Assembly: GCA_029263315.1 (NCBI GenBank)
Contig: JAJCXR010000010.1
Location: 1-33,215 of the forward strand
Source: Acidobacteriota bacterium
Lineage (GTDB): Bacteria > Acidobacteriota > Thermoanaerobaculia > Multivoradales > J023
DNA length: 33,215 nt
Reading direction: 5' to 3'
Positions within the stretch are counted from its first letter, which is position 1; the number at the start of each line of letters is the position of its first letter. The position numbers were made by a program, and so were the translations under genes. The notes beneath the pieces were generated by a model, which saw nothing but the letters and a program-made list of their open reading frames with translations, was not told the origin of the DNA and made no database searches. Below, piece by piece: positions 24,412 to 32,667 of the stretch.

Positions 24412-26724
24412 TCAGCTGAGGCGTCGCCGAATGAGGAGCGCGATTCCCGCAGCGAAAAGGAGCGCAGCGAGGGTTGCCAATCCCGTCGGGGACTGAGTCG
24501 GGACCTCAAGCGGGCCGCAGCTTGCGAACGGGATGTTGTTGTTGATGACGAAAGGGTCGCCCGGCTCGAGCTCGAAGGTCAAGTGAAACGGATTGTCGGC
24601 GCACGCGGAGGAGACCAAGAACCCAGTGGAGAGTGCCTCACCAGATCCAAGCGCCACCGGATCCGAGAGCCCGGTCGGGTCGAAGCTCCCGAGATCGGAG
24701 CATGCCACGCTCATCGGGAAGCCGGAGGGCGGCGTTACCGAGAGGTTGTACGTTCCGGGCGTGCCGTCCGTGAAGAAAGTGTAGCGGCCCGAGCTGCCGT
24801 TTTCTTGCAAATCGATCGTGCCGGGTCCAGACACTGCCACGGATCCTCCCTGGAGGATCATGCCGGTGCTCTCACAATATAGGTAGCCAGACGGGTCGTA
24901 GTCGCTGCAGTCGGGCTCTCCGTCTCCGTCGCGGTCGTCGACGCAGGACTCGTTGCAGAGGCCGTCTGCGTCGTCATCGAGGCACGGAATCTCGAAGCTG
25001 AAGTCGTTGTCCAGGGAGTCCGCGGCTCCCACCTCGAGGTCGGGCGTCCGGGTCGTCTGTCCCAGGGGCTGCGTGCAGCCAGCGAGATCGGGGTCCGCCA
25101 CGTCGACGGTGACGGCATAACACAGCGGGTCGCCGACCGCGCCGAGTTGGAGATTCGCGAAAATGTAATGGCCGTCACCGGCCGTGTCCATTGTCGCGAT
25201 CGACGGCCCGTCGGCGACATCGTCGCAGTCCGTGTCCTCAAAGAGCTCGAGCCCAACTCCTGCGACGCCTTCGCCGACGTCGAACGTCCCGTTGCCTGTG
25301 GTTTCAAGGCCGTCACACCAGACCGTGTCTCCGATTGAGCCGACAGGCTCTTCGAATCCAAAGTCGGCTGAGAGCACGTCGGGTGCTGTCGAAGTCAGGT
25401 CCGGCGCTTGGTCCGTCGTGGCCAATGGGAGCACGCAGGCGCCGAGGTCGGTGTCGGCGTCGTCCACCCGGACGACATAGCAAGAGGGTGAGGCGGGGGC
25501 TCCGACGGTCAAGCCGGAGAAGAGGTACTGGCCGTCGCCGACCGTGTCCTGGATCGCGATGGCCGCGCCGTCGGCGACATCGTCGCAGTCCGTGTCTTCG
25601 AAGAGCTCGATCCCGACTCCGGCGATGCCTTCACCGGCATCGAACGTGCCGTTACCCGATCCGAGGGCTCCGTCACACCAAACCGTGTCTCCGATCGAGC
25701 CGAGAGGCTCGACGAAAGAAAAGTCGACGTCCAAATCCGCCGGGGAGTCGACGTTGATGGCAGGGCTCTGCTGCACAGGGGTGTCGGGAATGGTGCAAGC
25801 GCCGAGATCGGGATCGGTGGTATCCACTTCCGCAACGAAACAGATAGGCGACGCAGCCGGTCCGAGCGAGAGACCCTCGAAGAGATACTGGCCGTCGCCG
25901 ATCGTGTCCTGGGTCGCGATGGCCGCGCCGTCCGCAACCCCGTCACACCCAAGGTCATCGAAGAGCAGGACCTCTACTCCGGCGAGCCCCTCTCCCGGAT
26001 CGAAGACGCCATTCCCGGTTCCGATGATTCCGTCGCACCACACCGTGTCGCCTACCGAACCGAAAGTCACCGTGGCCGTGTTCTGGATCCCCCATGTAAA
26101 GGGTTGCCCCAGCGGTGCGACAAGGTTGTAGGTCATGGTTCCGCCGAAGAAGCTTCGGCCGACCCAGGAACCGACGAAGGACTGTGTCCCAGCTGTGTTC
26201 GGTGCCTGGTTGGGATTTATGATCGGCGATCCGGTCGTGATCGAGACCACGGTGGTACCACGGCTCAGCATCGCGGCGGTCTGCGATTGGATGGTGCGCG
26301 GTGCGGCATCCGGGTACGTATAGGTGAACGAGCCCCGATAGGTTCCGGGCGCAGTTTGAGGGATCTTGTCCCTCGGTACGAGGTTTCCAGTCAAGTCGGC
26401 GGTGTTACCGTGATCGAGGGCGTTGACGGCTGGATCCAACAGCCTTCCGGTAAAGCCGGGAGGGTAGGTGGTCGCATAGAAGGTCGTGAAGAGATAGTCA
26501 CCGAGCAGGCCCGTCGGCATGGTGAGCGCGGGGTTGCCATACACTCCCGCGGTGTTCAGGGTGACGTCGAAGGAGACTTCTCCCGTGGTTCCGTCGACGC
26601 CGGTCACCGTCACACGAAGGCCAGATGGCCGCCCTTGGGCCTCCGCCGCCCGGGGATAGATGGCGATTGCGGTCAGACCGACCACCGCGAGAAGGCAGGA
26701 GACCGAACGGAGGGATAGCGGCAT
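24412..26724 (-). CDS. SdrD-B repeat surface protein with C-terminal sorting tail
   Basis: A 770-residue exported protein with an N-terminal signal (LLAVVGLTAIAIYPRAAEAQ). A large N-terminal domain (about 30-225) is followed by three SdrD-B (Cna-B-like) repeats. Each starts SxGDTVWCDG and contains G-x-F-D-x-GEG-x-AGV and a DGQYLF-type strand, with a period of exactly 360 bp. A short Ca-binding stretch (DDDADGLCN through DRDGDGEPDCSDYD) and a final domain follow. The end VPTQSPTGLATLAALLFAAG plus RRR resembles IPTL/PEP-CTERM-type sorting signals, with a short motif, a membrane helix and a basic tail. Such tails are processed by exosortase-like enzymes; none is in the window. It is probably anchored outside the cell and cotranscribed with its neighbours. 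Confidence 0.9.
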   Translation of the reverse strand: MPLSLRSVSCLLAVVGLTAIAIYPRAAEAQGRPSGLRVTVTGVDGTTGEVSFDVTLNTAGVYGNPALTMPTGLLGDYLFTTFYATTYPPGFTGRLLDPAVNALDHGNTADLTGNLVPRDKIPQTAPGTYRGSFTYTYPDAAPRTIQSQTAAMLSRGTTVVSITTGSPIINPNQAPNTAGTQSFVGSWVGRSFFGGTMTYNLVAPLGQPFTWGIQNTATVTFGSVGDTVWCDGIIGTGNGVFDPGEGLAGVEVLLFDDLGCDGVADGAAIATQDTIGDGQYLFEGLSLGPAASPICFVAEVDTTDPDLGACTIPDTPVQQSPAINVDSPADLDVDFSFVEPLGSIGDTVWCDGALGSGNGTFDAGEGIAGVGIELFEDTDCDDVADGAAIAIQDTVGDGQYLFSGLTVGAPASPSCYVVRVDDADTDLGACVLPLATTDQAPDLTSTAPDVLSADFGFEEPVGSIGDTVWCDGLETTGNGTFDVGEGVAGVGLELFEDTDCDDVADGPSIATMDTAGDGHYIFANLQLGAVGDPLCYAVTVDVADPDLAGCTQPLGQTTRTPDLEVGAADSLDNDFSFEIPCLDDDADGLCNESCVDDRDGDGEPDCSDYDPSGYLYCESTGMILQGGSVAVSGPGTIDLQENGSSGRYTFFTDGTPGTYNLSVTPPSGFPMSVACSDLGSFDPTGLSDPVALGSGEALSTGFLVSSACADNPFHLTFELEPGDPFVINNNIPFASCGPLEVPTQSPTGLATLAALLFAAGIALLIRRRLS
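24990..26069 (-). repeat. three 360-bp coding repeats in the SdrD-B gene
   Basis: The conserved GDTVWCDG coding block recurs at about 26041, 25681 and 25321, exactly 360 bp apart each time. Parts of the nucleotide sequence are nearly identical between units two and three, indicating recent or homogenised duplication. Confidence 0.8.
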
Positions 26725-26820
26725 GGTGCATAGCCTTCTTTGGTGGGGCCTGCAAGACTGCAGTGCAGCCTTGGGCCATTTAGATTGAGTGGCGAGGGAG
26801 AAACTCTAGCATCCCCAATG

Positions 26821-26856
26821 CTGCTGCGCATCGTCAATACTGCTGCACATCGTCAA
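26821..26856. repeat. two 17-bp near-identical direct repeats
   Basis: CTGCTGCGCATCGTCAA at 26821-26837 and a copy with one change at 26840-26856 lie at the 3' end of the sulfatase-TPR gene and just upstream of the SdrD-B gene. They may be a regulator site or slippage product; I see no clear promoter with them. Confidence 0.45.
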
Positions 26857-29675
26857 GATCCGGAGGCGCCTCCCGGCGGCAGCGCCTCAAGTTCCGTGCG
26901 GACTCCGGAGGCCTCCGCGTGCCCGGGAGCCGCCCTGAGGAAGGCGTTCCAGTGTCTTCGGGCGAGATGCGGCTCTTGGAGGGCGCCGGCGTACAAGTGC
27001 CCGAGCTGCAGGTGGCTTTCTGCATAGGCGGGGACCTGGTCGACGACTTCTAGAAAAAGGGCTTCGGCTGGCCTTGCTCGGTCGGTTCTAGCCAACAACA
27101 CCCCGAGGTTGAATTTCGCCTGCCAATAGTCCGTTGCCAGCTCTAGGCTCCGGGCGAAGGCGGCTTCAGCCGGTCCGATCTGTCCCTGTTCGTCGAGGGC
27201 GACACCCAGGTTGTTCCAGGCTTCGGGGAGGTCTGGGGCGCTCTCGAGGGCCCGACGTGCATACGTCTCAGCGGCCGCCCATTCTCCGCGGTCGACCTCG
27301 ATCGCAGCGAGATTGTTGGCCGCGTCGGCATAGTCCGGATGCGCCTCGGAAACCTGCCGTAACTCATCAACGGCACGGGCCACACGGCCAAGCCGGTAGA
27401 ACGCGACCGCCCTGTTGCTGCGCGCGGCGGCATTGCCGGGATCGTAGGATAGAGCAGTCTCGAATTGGAGGCGGGCCTCTTCGACCTGACCCTGTTCCGC
27501 AAGCCAACTGCCGAGAGATATGTGCAATTCTGGTCGCGGAGTTTCGCTCAGCCGGAGCGCCTCTTTAAGGTGCTTCTCTGCGTCGGTGCCCGCAGAGCGT
27601 CGGGCGAGGATGACTCCCAGTTTGCCATGCAAATCGGCGTCGTCTGGCTTTTTTTGCAGGCCCAAGCGATAGACCTCTTCGGCATCCTCAGTCCGGCCCG
27701 AGAGCTCTAGAACGTTCCCTAACTGGCGGTAGGCCGGCACATGGAATGGGTCGCGGACAATTGCCTGGCGCAAACCTGCTTCGGCCTCGTCCCACCGTCG
27801 GGCCGGAATGTCGATCAAGCGCGCCTGCGCGACCAGCAGTCGAGGATGGTCAGGGCTCTTCTCCAGGGCGCGGGCCAGCGAGTCGCGGACCTCTTTGATC
27901 CGGCCGAGACGGGCCAGGAGACTCACCCGCGTCGCCATCGCTTCGATGCCTCGGGGATCCAGGTCGAGGGCGGTCTCGACGAGGTCGAGAGCCTTCTGCG
28001 GCTCCTGGCGCCGAGACTCCAGCCCGGCCATCAGGAGGTAGAGACGCGAGTATCGGGGCTCTAGGGAGAGAGCCCTCTCGAGGGTCCGTATCGCTCCGTC
28101 GACGTCTGCGGCACCTTCCTGGGCTGTCGCGAGGTCGATCAGAGCCGCCAGATTGTTTGGGTCTTTTTGGAGGATCTTGCGGGTTTGTGTAATCGCCTGC
28201 GGAAAAAGGCGGTCCTGCAGAAGGCGCCGACTCCGCTCGAGGCCAACGTGGAGATCCACCATGGTCTTCGGATCTGGACGATCCTTGCCGGAGATCGCCG
28301 GGCCGGTTCCGACGGATACATAGCCGAGGCTTCTAAGCTTCTCTATCGCTTCGCTGTCGAGCTCTAACGAAGCTTCCTTTTCTCCGCCTTCGGCCTCTTC
28401 GAGCGATTCTTCGAGAATTCTGCGGAAATCATGGGCCGTTCCCTCCCTCTGGTCGTGGAGGTTCGTGAGCTCCCAAGGGTCCCGCGAGAGATCGTAGAGC
28501 TCTGGATCCGGAGCGTCGATGTACTTCCAAGCACCCCGCCGGACGACGCGAAGCTTCGCCCAGCCATAGGTGTAGAAGGGTAGGTAGGTCTCCGCGTAGA
28601 TCGCCCGTTCCGCTCCTTCGGTGGTGCCGAGGAACGGCAACAGGCTTTGCCCGGAAAGGCCTTCGGGCACCGGTAGGCCCAGGAGGTCGAGCAGCGACGG
28701 GGTGAGATCGACCTGGCCGACTGGAGGGCGGTGGATGACGCCGGTCGGGCCCCCTCGAACTGAGAGGATCCATGGTACATGCAATGTCGAATCGTAGGCC
28801 AGAATGGCGTGGGTCTGTTCGCCGTGCTCCCCGAGGCTTTCGCCGTGATCCCCGATGACCGTGACGGCGAGGTCGTCTGCTTGCCGGAGACGGGAATGCT
28901 GGAGCAGCCTACCGATCTGCGAGTCCATGTAAGCGATCTCGCCATCGTAAAGCCTCCCGGCGTACTGGTCTCGGTACGGGGGAGGGGGTGAATAGACAGC
29001 GTGCGGGTCATAGAGGTGAACCCAGAGAAACAGCCGTTCGTCCGGGGGCATCTCGTCGAGCCACGCGTGGGCTGCATCGATCGTGGCTTCAGCTGGACGG
29101 TCAGCGACGACCCGCGGGTGACGCTCCCGGCTTGTCGAGAGATCGTCGTCGTAGGTTTCGAACCCCTGGTCAAGCCCATAGCGCTTTTCAAGAACAGCCG
29201 CCGAGACGAAAGCCGCCGTCCGGTAGCCCTCGCTGGAGAGGATTTCGGCCAGCGTAGTGAGACTCTCCGTCGTATGGTGGGTGCCGTTGTTCCGGACTCC
29301 GTGCATCGGAGGCGAGAGCCCAGTGAGGATGCTGGCATGTGCCACCAGGGTGATCGGGGCCACCGAGTACGCACGCTCGAAGAGGACCCCGCGCTCGGCC
29401 AGCGCGGCGAGATGAGGTGTGGCGACGTCCGTTGCGCCGTAAGGCTCGAGCCGGTCCGCGCGGGTCGTATCTACGGTGACCAGAACAACATCACGTGCGC
29501 GGCGTTCGAATGAGACGGAAGACGCCGAAGGTGTTTCCGGCGTCGAGCATGCCGAAACCGCCATAGCAACGGCGAGGGCCATTGGAGCGAATGAGCGGCG
29601 GGATGGGACAAAGGGGCGAACGGAAGGTGAGTAAGGGCAACGCATAGATTCATTCATAGTATAGGATTCGGGCAC
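26853..29675 (-). CDS. sulfatase-like/alkaline-phosphatase-superfamily lipoprotein with TPR domain
   Basis: A 940-residue protein. The GTG at 29675 has GGAG 7 bp upstream; an ATG at 29657 is an alternative. The lipobox is AVSAC. Residues about 55-420 form a sulfatase-type alpha/beta domain: VTVDTTRADRLEPYG (metal-binding Asp), VAPITLVAHASILTG (nucleophile region), YDPHAVYSPP and VIGDHGESLGEHG (metal-binding DH). The formylglycine sulfatase box C/S-x-P-x-R is absent, and a Thr or Ser in the APITLVAH segment is the likely nucleophile. It may thus be a phosphohydrolase or transferase rather than a sulfatase. Residues about 470-935 are TPR repeats. Sulfatase-TPR fusions are known from Acidobacteriota and Planctomycetota without firm function. 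It heads a four-gene minus-strand cluster. Confidence 0.92.
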   Translation of the reverse strand: MPESYTMNESMRCPYSPSVRPFVPSRRSFAPMALAVAMAVSACSTPETPSASSVSFERRARDVVLVTVDTTRADRLEPYGATDVATPHLAALAERGVLFERAYSVAPITLVAHASILTGLSPPMHGVRNNGTHHTTESLTTLAEILSSEGYRTAAFVSAAVLEKRYGLDQGFETYDDDLSTSRERHPRVVADRPAEATIDAAHAWLDEMPPDERLFLWVHLYDPHAVYSPPPPYRDQYAGRLYDGEIAYMDSQIGRLLQHSRLRQADDLAVTVIGDHGESLGEHGEQTHAILAYDSTLHVPWILSVRGGPTGVIHRPPVGQVDLTPSLLDLLGLPVPEGLSGQSLLPFLGTTEGAERAIYAETYLPFYTYGWAKLRVVRRGAWKYIDAPDPELYDLSRDPWELTNLHDQREGTAHDFRRILEESLEEAEGGEKEASLELDSEAIEKLRSLGYVSVGTGPAISGKDRPDPKTMVDLHVGLERSRRLLQDRLFPQAITQTRKILQKDPNNLAALIDLATAQEGAADVDGAIRTLERALSLEPRYSRLYLLMAGLESRRQEPQKALDLVETALDLDPRGIEAMATRVSLLARLGRIKEVRDSLARALEKSPDHPRLLVAQARLIDIPARRWDEAEAGLRQAIVRDPFHVPAYRQLGNVLELSGRTEDAEEVYRLGLQKKPDDADLHGKLGVILARRSAGTDAEKHLKEALRLSETPRPELHISLGSWLAEQGQVEEARLQFETALSYDPGNAAARSNRAVAFYRLGRVARAVDELRQVSEAHPDYADAANNLAAIEVDRGEWAAAETYARRALESAPDLPEAWNNLGVALDEQGQIGPAEAAFARSLELATDYWQAKFNLGVLLARTDRARPAEALFLEVVDQVPAYAESHLQLGHLYAGALQEPHLARRHWNAFLRAAPGHAEASGVRTELEALPPGGASGS

Positions 29676-29702
29676 TGTTGATCTCCAACCAAGGCGCCAA
29701 GC

Positions 29703-30299
29703 ATGTTGATCCGCTCACTTTCGATCTCCGCCCGGCTCGTTCCTATATTTGCAGGGCTCGTTCTCTTGGCTCTTGGACCGCTTGTGTGTCCGCTCCGGGC
29801 AGAAGAGCCAGAGGGATCTACGCCAACCGGGAGCGCGCAGAAGGCCCGGCCTACACCCGTAGGCATTGTCGTCCAGTGGTGGGAGCAGAGCGACATCGTC
29901 GAGGCGATCGATCTTCGTCCCGAACAGATCGAGGCTCTGAACGTTCTCTGGAGCGAAGCCCTCGAAGCCCGAAACGCAGGTCGTACCGAGCAGACACGAT
30001 TGTTCGCCGACTTCACTGCGGCGCTCCAGTCGAATGCACTCGGCCGACGCGCCGACCTCGTCGATCGACTTGCCGAGTCGGCGGCCGCCCAGGCTCGCCT
30101 TCCGGCCGAGCTGATGGACCGAGGCGTCGCGGTCCTGGATAAGGATCAACACGGTCGGGTCGCGGAGCAGTTTCCCTGGATCTTTCGACGATCTTGGATG
30201 GGACACTCGACGGCGCGAGAACGACGACTAGAGAAGCGGGGTGGGCCTCTCCGGATCCAACCGAAGCGAATAAATGCCGGTGGAGAAGAGCATGAATGA
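29703..30299 (+). CDS. periplasmic protein, possibly Spy/CpxP-like
   Basis: A 198-residue exported protein with a signal peptide (LVPIFAGLVLLALGPLVCPLRA, cleavage near residue 33). The mature part is helical: WWEQSDIVEAIDLRPEQIEALNVLW has the D-L-x-P-E-Q-x-x-x-L pattern common to Spy/CpxP-like LTXXQ proteins, and KDQHGRVAEQFPWIF near the end resembles their second LTxxQ-like turn. Members are periplasmic chaperones or metal sensors; the match here is partial. The ATG lies only 27 bp from the divergent GTG of the sulfatase-TPR gene. The gene overlaps the next one by 8 bp, so the two are probably coupled. Confidence 0.7.
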   Translation: MLIRSLSISARLVPIFAGLVLLALGPLVCPLRAEEPEGSTPTGSAQKARPTPVGIVVQWWEQSDIVEAIDLRPEQIEALNVLWSEALEARNAGRTEQTRLFADFTAALQSNALGRRADLVDRLAESAAAQARLPAELMDRGVAVLDKDQHGRVAEQFPWIFRRSWMGHSTARERRLEKRGGPLRIQPKRINAGGEEHE

Positions 30300-30738
30300 G
30301 TCGCGCCGATGTCCGTTCCGACATTATTTCTACGGATTCGCAATGGGAGCGATCCTGATCCTCGGAACGACGGAGCCTGGGCAGGCTCAGGTGCCGGGGA
30401 TGTCGGGAACCTGGGTTGCCGTCGAAACCTCCTGGAACGGGGAGGCATCCCGGAACGGCGAGCAGCAGCGCCACGCCCGGGATGAAGGAGAGACCGTGAT
30501 CGCGGTCGAAGGCGATTCCGTCACCGTGACCCGGACGCGACTGTCCCGCACTTATGTCGTCGACGGTCAGGTCCACAGGGTCGATGGCCGAGACGTCCGT
30601 GCGTCGTGGGACGGAGGCCTCCTTGTCCTAGAGACCCCCAGCGGCACCGAGACCTGGGAGCTGTCCGGCTCGGGCGAGTTGACGATCACCCGTCGCATCG
30701 GGGAGTCGGTGCAGATTCGCGTTCTTCGCCGCCGGTAG
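30292..30738 (+). CDS. small exported protein of unknown function
   Basis: The ATG at 30292 is preferred because GGAG lies 8 bp upstream and the start overlaps the previous gene's stop (ATGAATGA). An ATG at 30274 is also in frame. The product has 148 residues with a signal peptide (YGFAMGAILILGTTEPGQAQ). The mature part is beta-rich: MSGTWVAVETSW, then ETVIAVEGDSVTVTRTRL, then VLETPSGTETWELSGSGELTIT. This alternation suggests a small lipocalin-like or avidin-like barrel, though I cannot assign a family. It is probably cotranslated with the Spy/CpxP-like protein and may act with it in the periplasm. Confidence 0.75.
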   Translation: MNESRRCPFRHYFYGFAMGAILILGTTEPGQAQVPGMSGTWVAVETSWNGEASRNGEQQRHARDEGETVIAVEGDSVTVTRTRLSRTYVVDGQVHRVDGRDVRASWDGGLLVLETPSGTETWELSGSGELTITRRIGESVQIRVLRRR

Positions 30739-30739
30739 G

Positions 30740-31039
30740 CCGAACCCGTGGGCTTGGTGCTCGCGATCGTCTCGGCGTCGGACCGCTCGCTGACGGTCGC
30801 ATCCTCCGAACGCTGACGTTGATGGATATCTACACATAAGAGTGTTTGGCCATCGAGGCTGTCTTGGACGAAGTCCATCGCCCAGTTCTCATGCCGCTGC
30901 CGTACGACGGGCCGCCGCTGGCGCTGAGAGCGCTTCAGCTTGCGCCGGGGCGGCGCCATCTGGCGCGGCAGAACGGGCGTAACCAAATCTACACCTACGG
31001 CACCGAGGCGGCTCTGAGCGAACGCTACGGGCGGTTGCG
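30740..31039 (-). pseudogene. IS3-family transposase remnant
   Basis: On the minus strand the frame reads RKLKRSQRQRRPVVRQRHEN followed by WAMDFVQDSLDGQTL. This is the junction between the basic linker and the start of the integrase core (WxMDFVxD, with the first catalytic Asp) of IS3-type OrfB proteins. Similarity fades within about 20 codons after this point, and the second and third catalytic residues are missing. No flanking inverted repeats could be found. The remnant abuts the small exported protein gene. Confidence 0.65.
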
Positions 31040-31216
31040 GTGAAGGGCACGACAAGGGCGGCGTGGAGTCTCGGGGCAAGGGGATCCGGCTGCAGGACGA
31101 CGATCACCACCGCCGGCCAGAGCCGGTCGGTGGTGCCGGGAGAGGGCAGTCGAGCTCATGGGGGCTCGCCGCAATCGGCAGAGTGGATCCCGGTTGTACT
31201 CGCTCTAGTGCCGGTC
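31040..31216. other. short unassigned spacer
   Basis: Nothing with coding character or clear structure was seen between the IS3 remnant and the lipoprotein gene that ends at 31217. Confidence 0.4.
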
Positions 31217-31927
31217 TCAGCCGCCGCAGAATCCTCGGAGGTCCGCATCGCACTCACTCGCTATGCAGGAGCACAGGCATGGGGAGCGGTCGGTCAGCGT
31301 GGTGCCGGCGAGCGAATCGAGGTCGTCACCAGTCGCGATGCACGATTCAGCGCAGCGCGAATAACACCCGATCTCTGCCGGCACTGGCGCAGGCTCCACC
31401 GAGGCCAGACGTGCGACCTCTTGCTCGGCCAGTCCCTTGGCTTGGGCTGCCCCCATGCTGCAGTCCTCGCCGAAGAAAAGTAGAGTCTCGGCGAAGACCT
31501 CCCAGTCGTTCATCGGGACGAAGTCGACATCGAGGATGTCGCACGGCAGATTTTGCACCACGCCTTCGTGCTGAATCGGGCAGATCTCGGTGAATTGGTG
31601 CATGCGCCGCGCCACCGTCACCTCCCCCGTGGGAGCGACCACCTCGATCTTCACCGGCCCGATTTCGACGTATTGATCGAGGTGGAATTGGGCGGTGTTG
31701 GGATCGAAGGGGTTGAACGCATAGATGCCGGAAGCGTCGGTCGTGGTGCCGTAGGTCGTGGCGTCCGCTGGACAACCGCGGATGAACACTGAGGCACCGG
31801 CGATCGCGGATCCGTTTTCAGTCACCCGGCCGCCGGTACAGGCCACCGTCATCATCGTCATCAGGATCACGAGGCACAGGCCACCCCGGGTCATCTTTCG
31901 TGACGTTCTCTGGTCTACGGTCGTCAT
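31217..31927 (-). CDS. lipoprotein with carboxypeptidase-regulatory-like domain
   Basis: A 236-residue lipoprotein. The ATG is preceded by AAGGAG at 7 bp, and the signal runs GLCLVILMTMMTVAC with the lipid Cys near residue 30. Residues about 30-120 resemble a CarboxypepD_reg-like beta-sandwich (TENGSAIAGASVFIRG through TTDASGIYAFNPFD). The C-terminal part is cysteine-rich (GCYSRCAESCIATG and PCLCSCIASECDADLRGFC) and probably disulfide-bonded. Such domains are found in surface proteins and transport receptors; no specific role can be inferred. It is an intact gene between two patches of transposon debris. Confidence 0.85.
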   Translation of the reverse strand: MTTVDQRTSRKMTRGGLCLVILMTMMTVACTGGRVTENGSAIAGASVFIRGCPADATTYGTTTDASGIYAFNPFDPNTAQFHLDQYVEIGPVKIEVVAPTGEVTVARRMHQFTEICPIQHEGVVQNLPCDILDVDFVPMNDWEVFAETLLFFGEDCSMGAAQAKGLAEQEVARLASVEPAPVPAEIGCYSRCAESCIATGDDLDSLAGTTLTDRSPCLCSCIASECDADLRGFCGG

Positions 31928-32079
31928 AGTCTAGCTCCTTGGTTTATCGACCGTGAGGATTCAAGGTCGTTCACCTTGTATGACGACGGTGGCGGGCAGA
32001 CTCCCTCAGAATGATTTCATTCCGGTTGGGTGCGGCGGAGAATGTCGACATCTCGACGTCCGCTCACGTACCTTGGCGG
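31928..32079. other. upstream region of the lipoprotein gene
   Basis: It contains the ribosome site of the lipoprotein gene. No promoter could be identified with confidence. Confidence 0.35.
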
Positions 32080-32192
32080 CGGTGAATCGGGAAGATCGAG
32101 GACGTCACGCAGGCTCTTGGGAGACACGGCGAAGGGATGCTCGGTCTTCCTCTCGGAGGTGTCGCGGTCGGGGTGGAGCTGATGGGGCCTAC
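32080..32192 (-). pseudogene. second fragment of the nuclease-NACHT gene
   Basis: The minus-strand frame reads RPHQLHPDRDTSERKTEHPF and then AVSPKSLRDVLDL. It matches the linker just before the NACHT P-loop in the broken gene at 14-15.6 kb (LPHQHRSERDASEKKTEHP, then VPKSLRDVLAL), and the DNA is also clearly similar. This copy keeps one frame across the point where the large copy is frameshifted. Similarity ends on both sides after about 110 bp. Confidence 0.75.
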
Positions 32193-32349
32193 CTCCGGAC
32201 GGCAAGCATGGGTCGGACGGAGAAATACAGCTCACCGGGGGCCATGGGTGCGGTGGCGGCATCGAGTCAGACAACGATATTCTGGTGCAGAAACATCAGT
32301 CATCGGTGAAGGGCGCCGGATGCCGAGGCAGCGAAAGAGGTCGAAGGCG

Positions 32350-32598
32350 ACGCCGCGTGAGACCATGGATCCGGTCCTACGGCCTGCTGGCGAATCGCCA
32401 TGCTCGGCGAACTTGGAGAGGTGCCGATTGTTGTTGGAGGTGGTGGCATCGCCAGCGGACGACGAACCAGATCTGGAGGACGCCAATGAGCAAGCCTGGC
32501 GGCCACGCTGCAACGTCTGCGAAGAGGGCCTGCTGGTAGTCATTGAGGCATTGGCTGCCGTGCCTGAGAACCCACCCAAACCATCGGCCAGAGCCTGA
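32350..32598 (+). pseudogene. IS91-family transposase C-terminal remnant
   Basis: One frame reads WIRSYGLLANRHARR; after a 1-base shift at about 32411 the next frame reads NLERCRLLLEV, then RPRCNVCEEGLLVVIEAL. The order (R-x-Y/F-G-L-L-A-N-R, then L-x-R-C-R-x-L-L, then a CxxC half zinc ribbon) is that of the end of Y2-type IS91 transposases. The catalytic tyrosines and the N-terminal zinc domain are gone. Confidence 0.6.
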
Positions 32599-32621
32599 CG
32601 CCGCTGCCTTACGACTTGAAT

Positions 32622-32647
32622 CCCGCCGCCTGGTAAGAGACGGCGGG
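32622..32647 (-). terminator. hairpin downstream of the truncated GFESGD gene
   Basis: A 7-bp perfect stem (CCCGCCG/CGGCGGG) with a 12-base loop begins about 20 bp past the stop at 32668 on the minus strand. No T-run follows, so this is a weak call. Confidence 0.35.
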
Positions 32648-32667
32648 CACCTCGCCTGCCGTTTCCT

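Noticed and set aside
31063..31593. Plus-strand ORF of 176 codons overlapping the lipoprotein gene
   Set aside because: It is an Arg/Ser/Pro-rich shadow of the minus-strand lipoprotein, which has a lipobox and a strong ribosome site.
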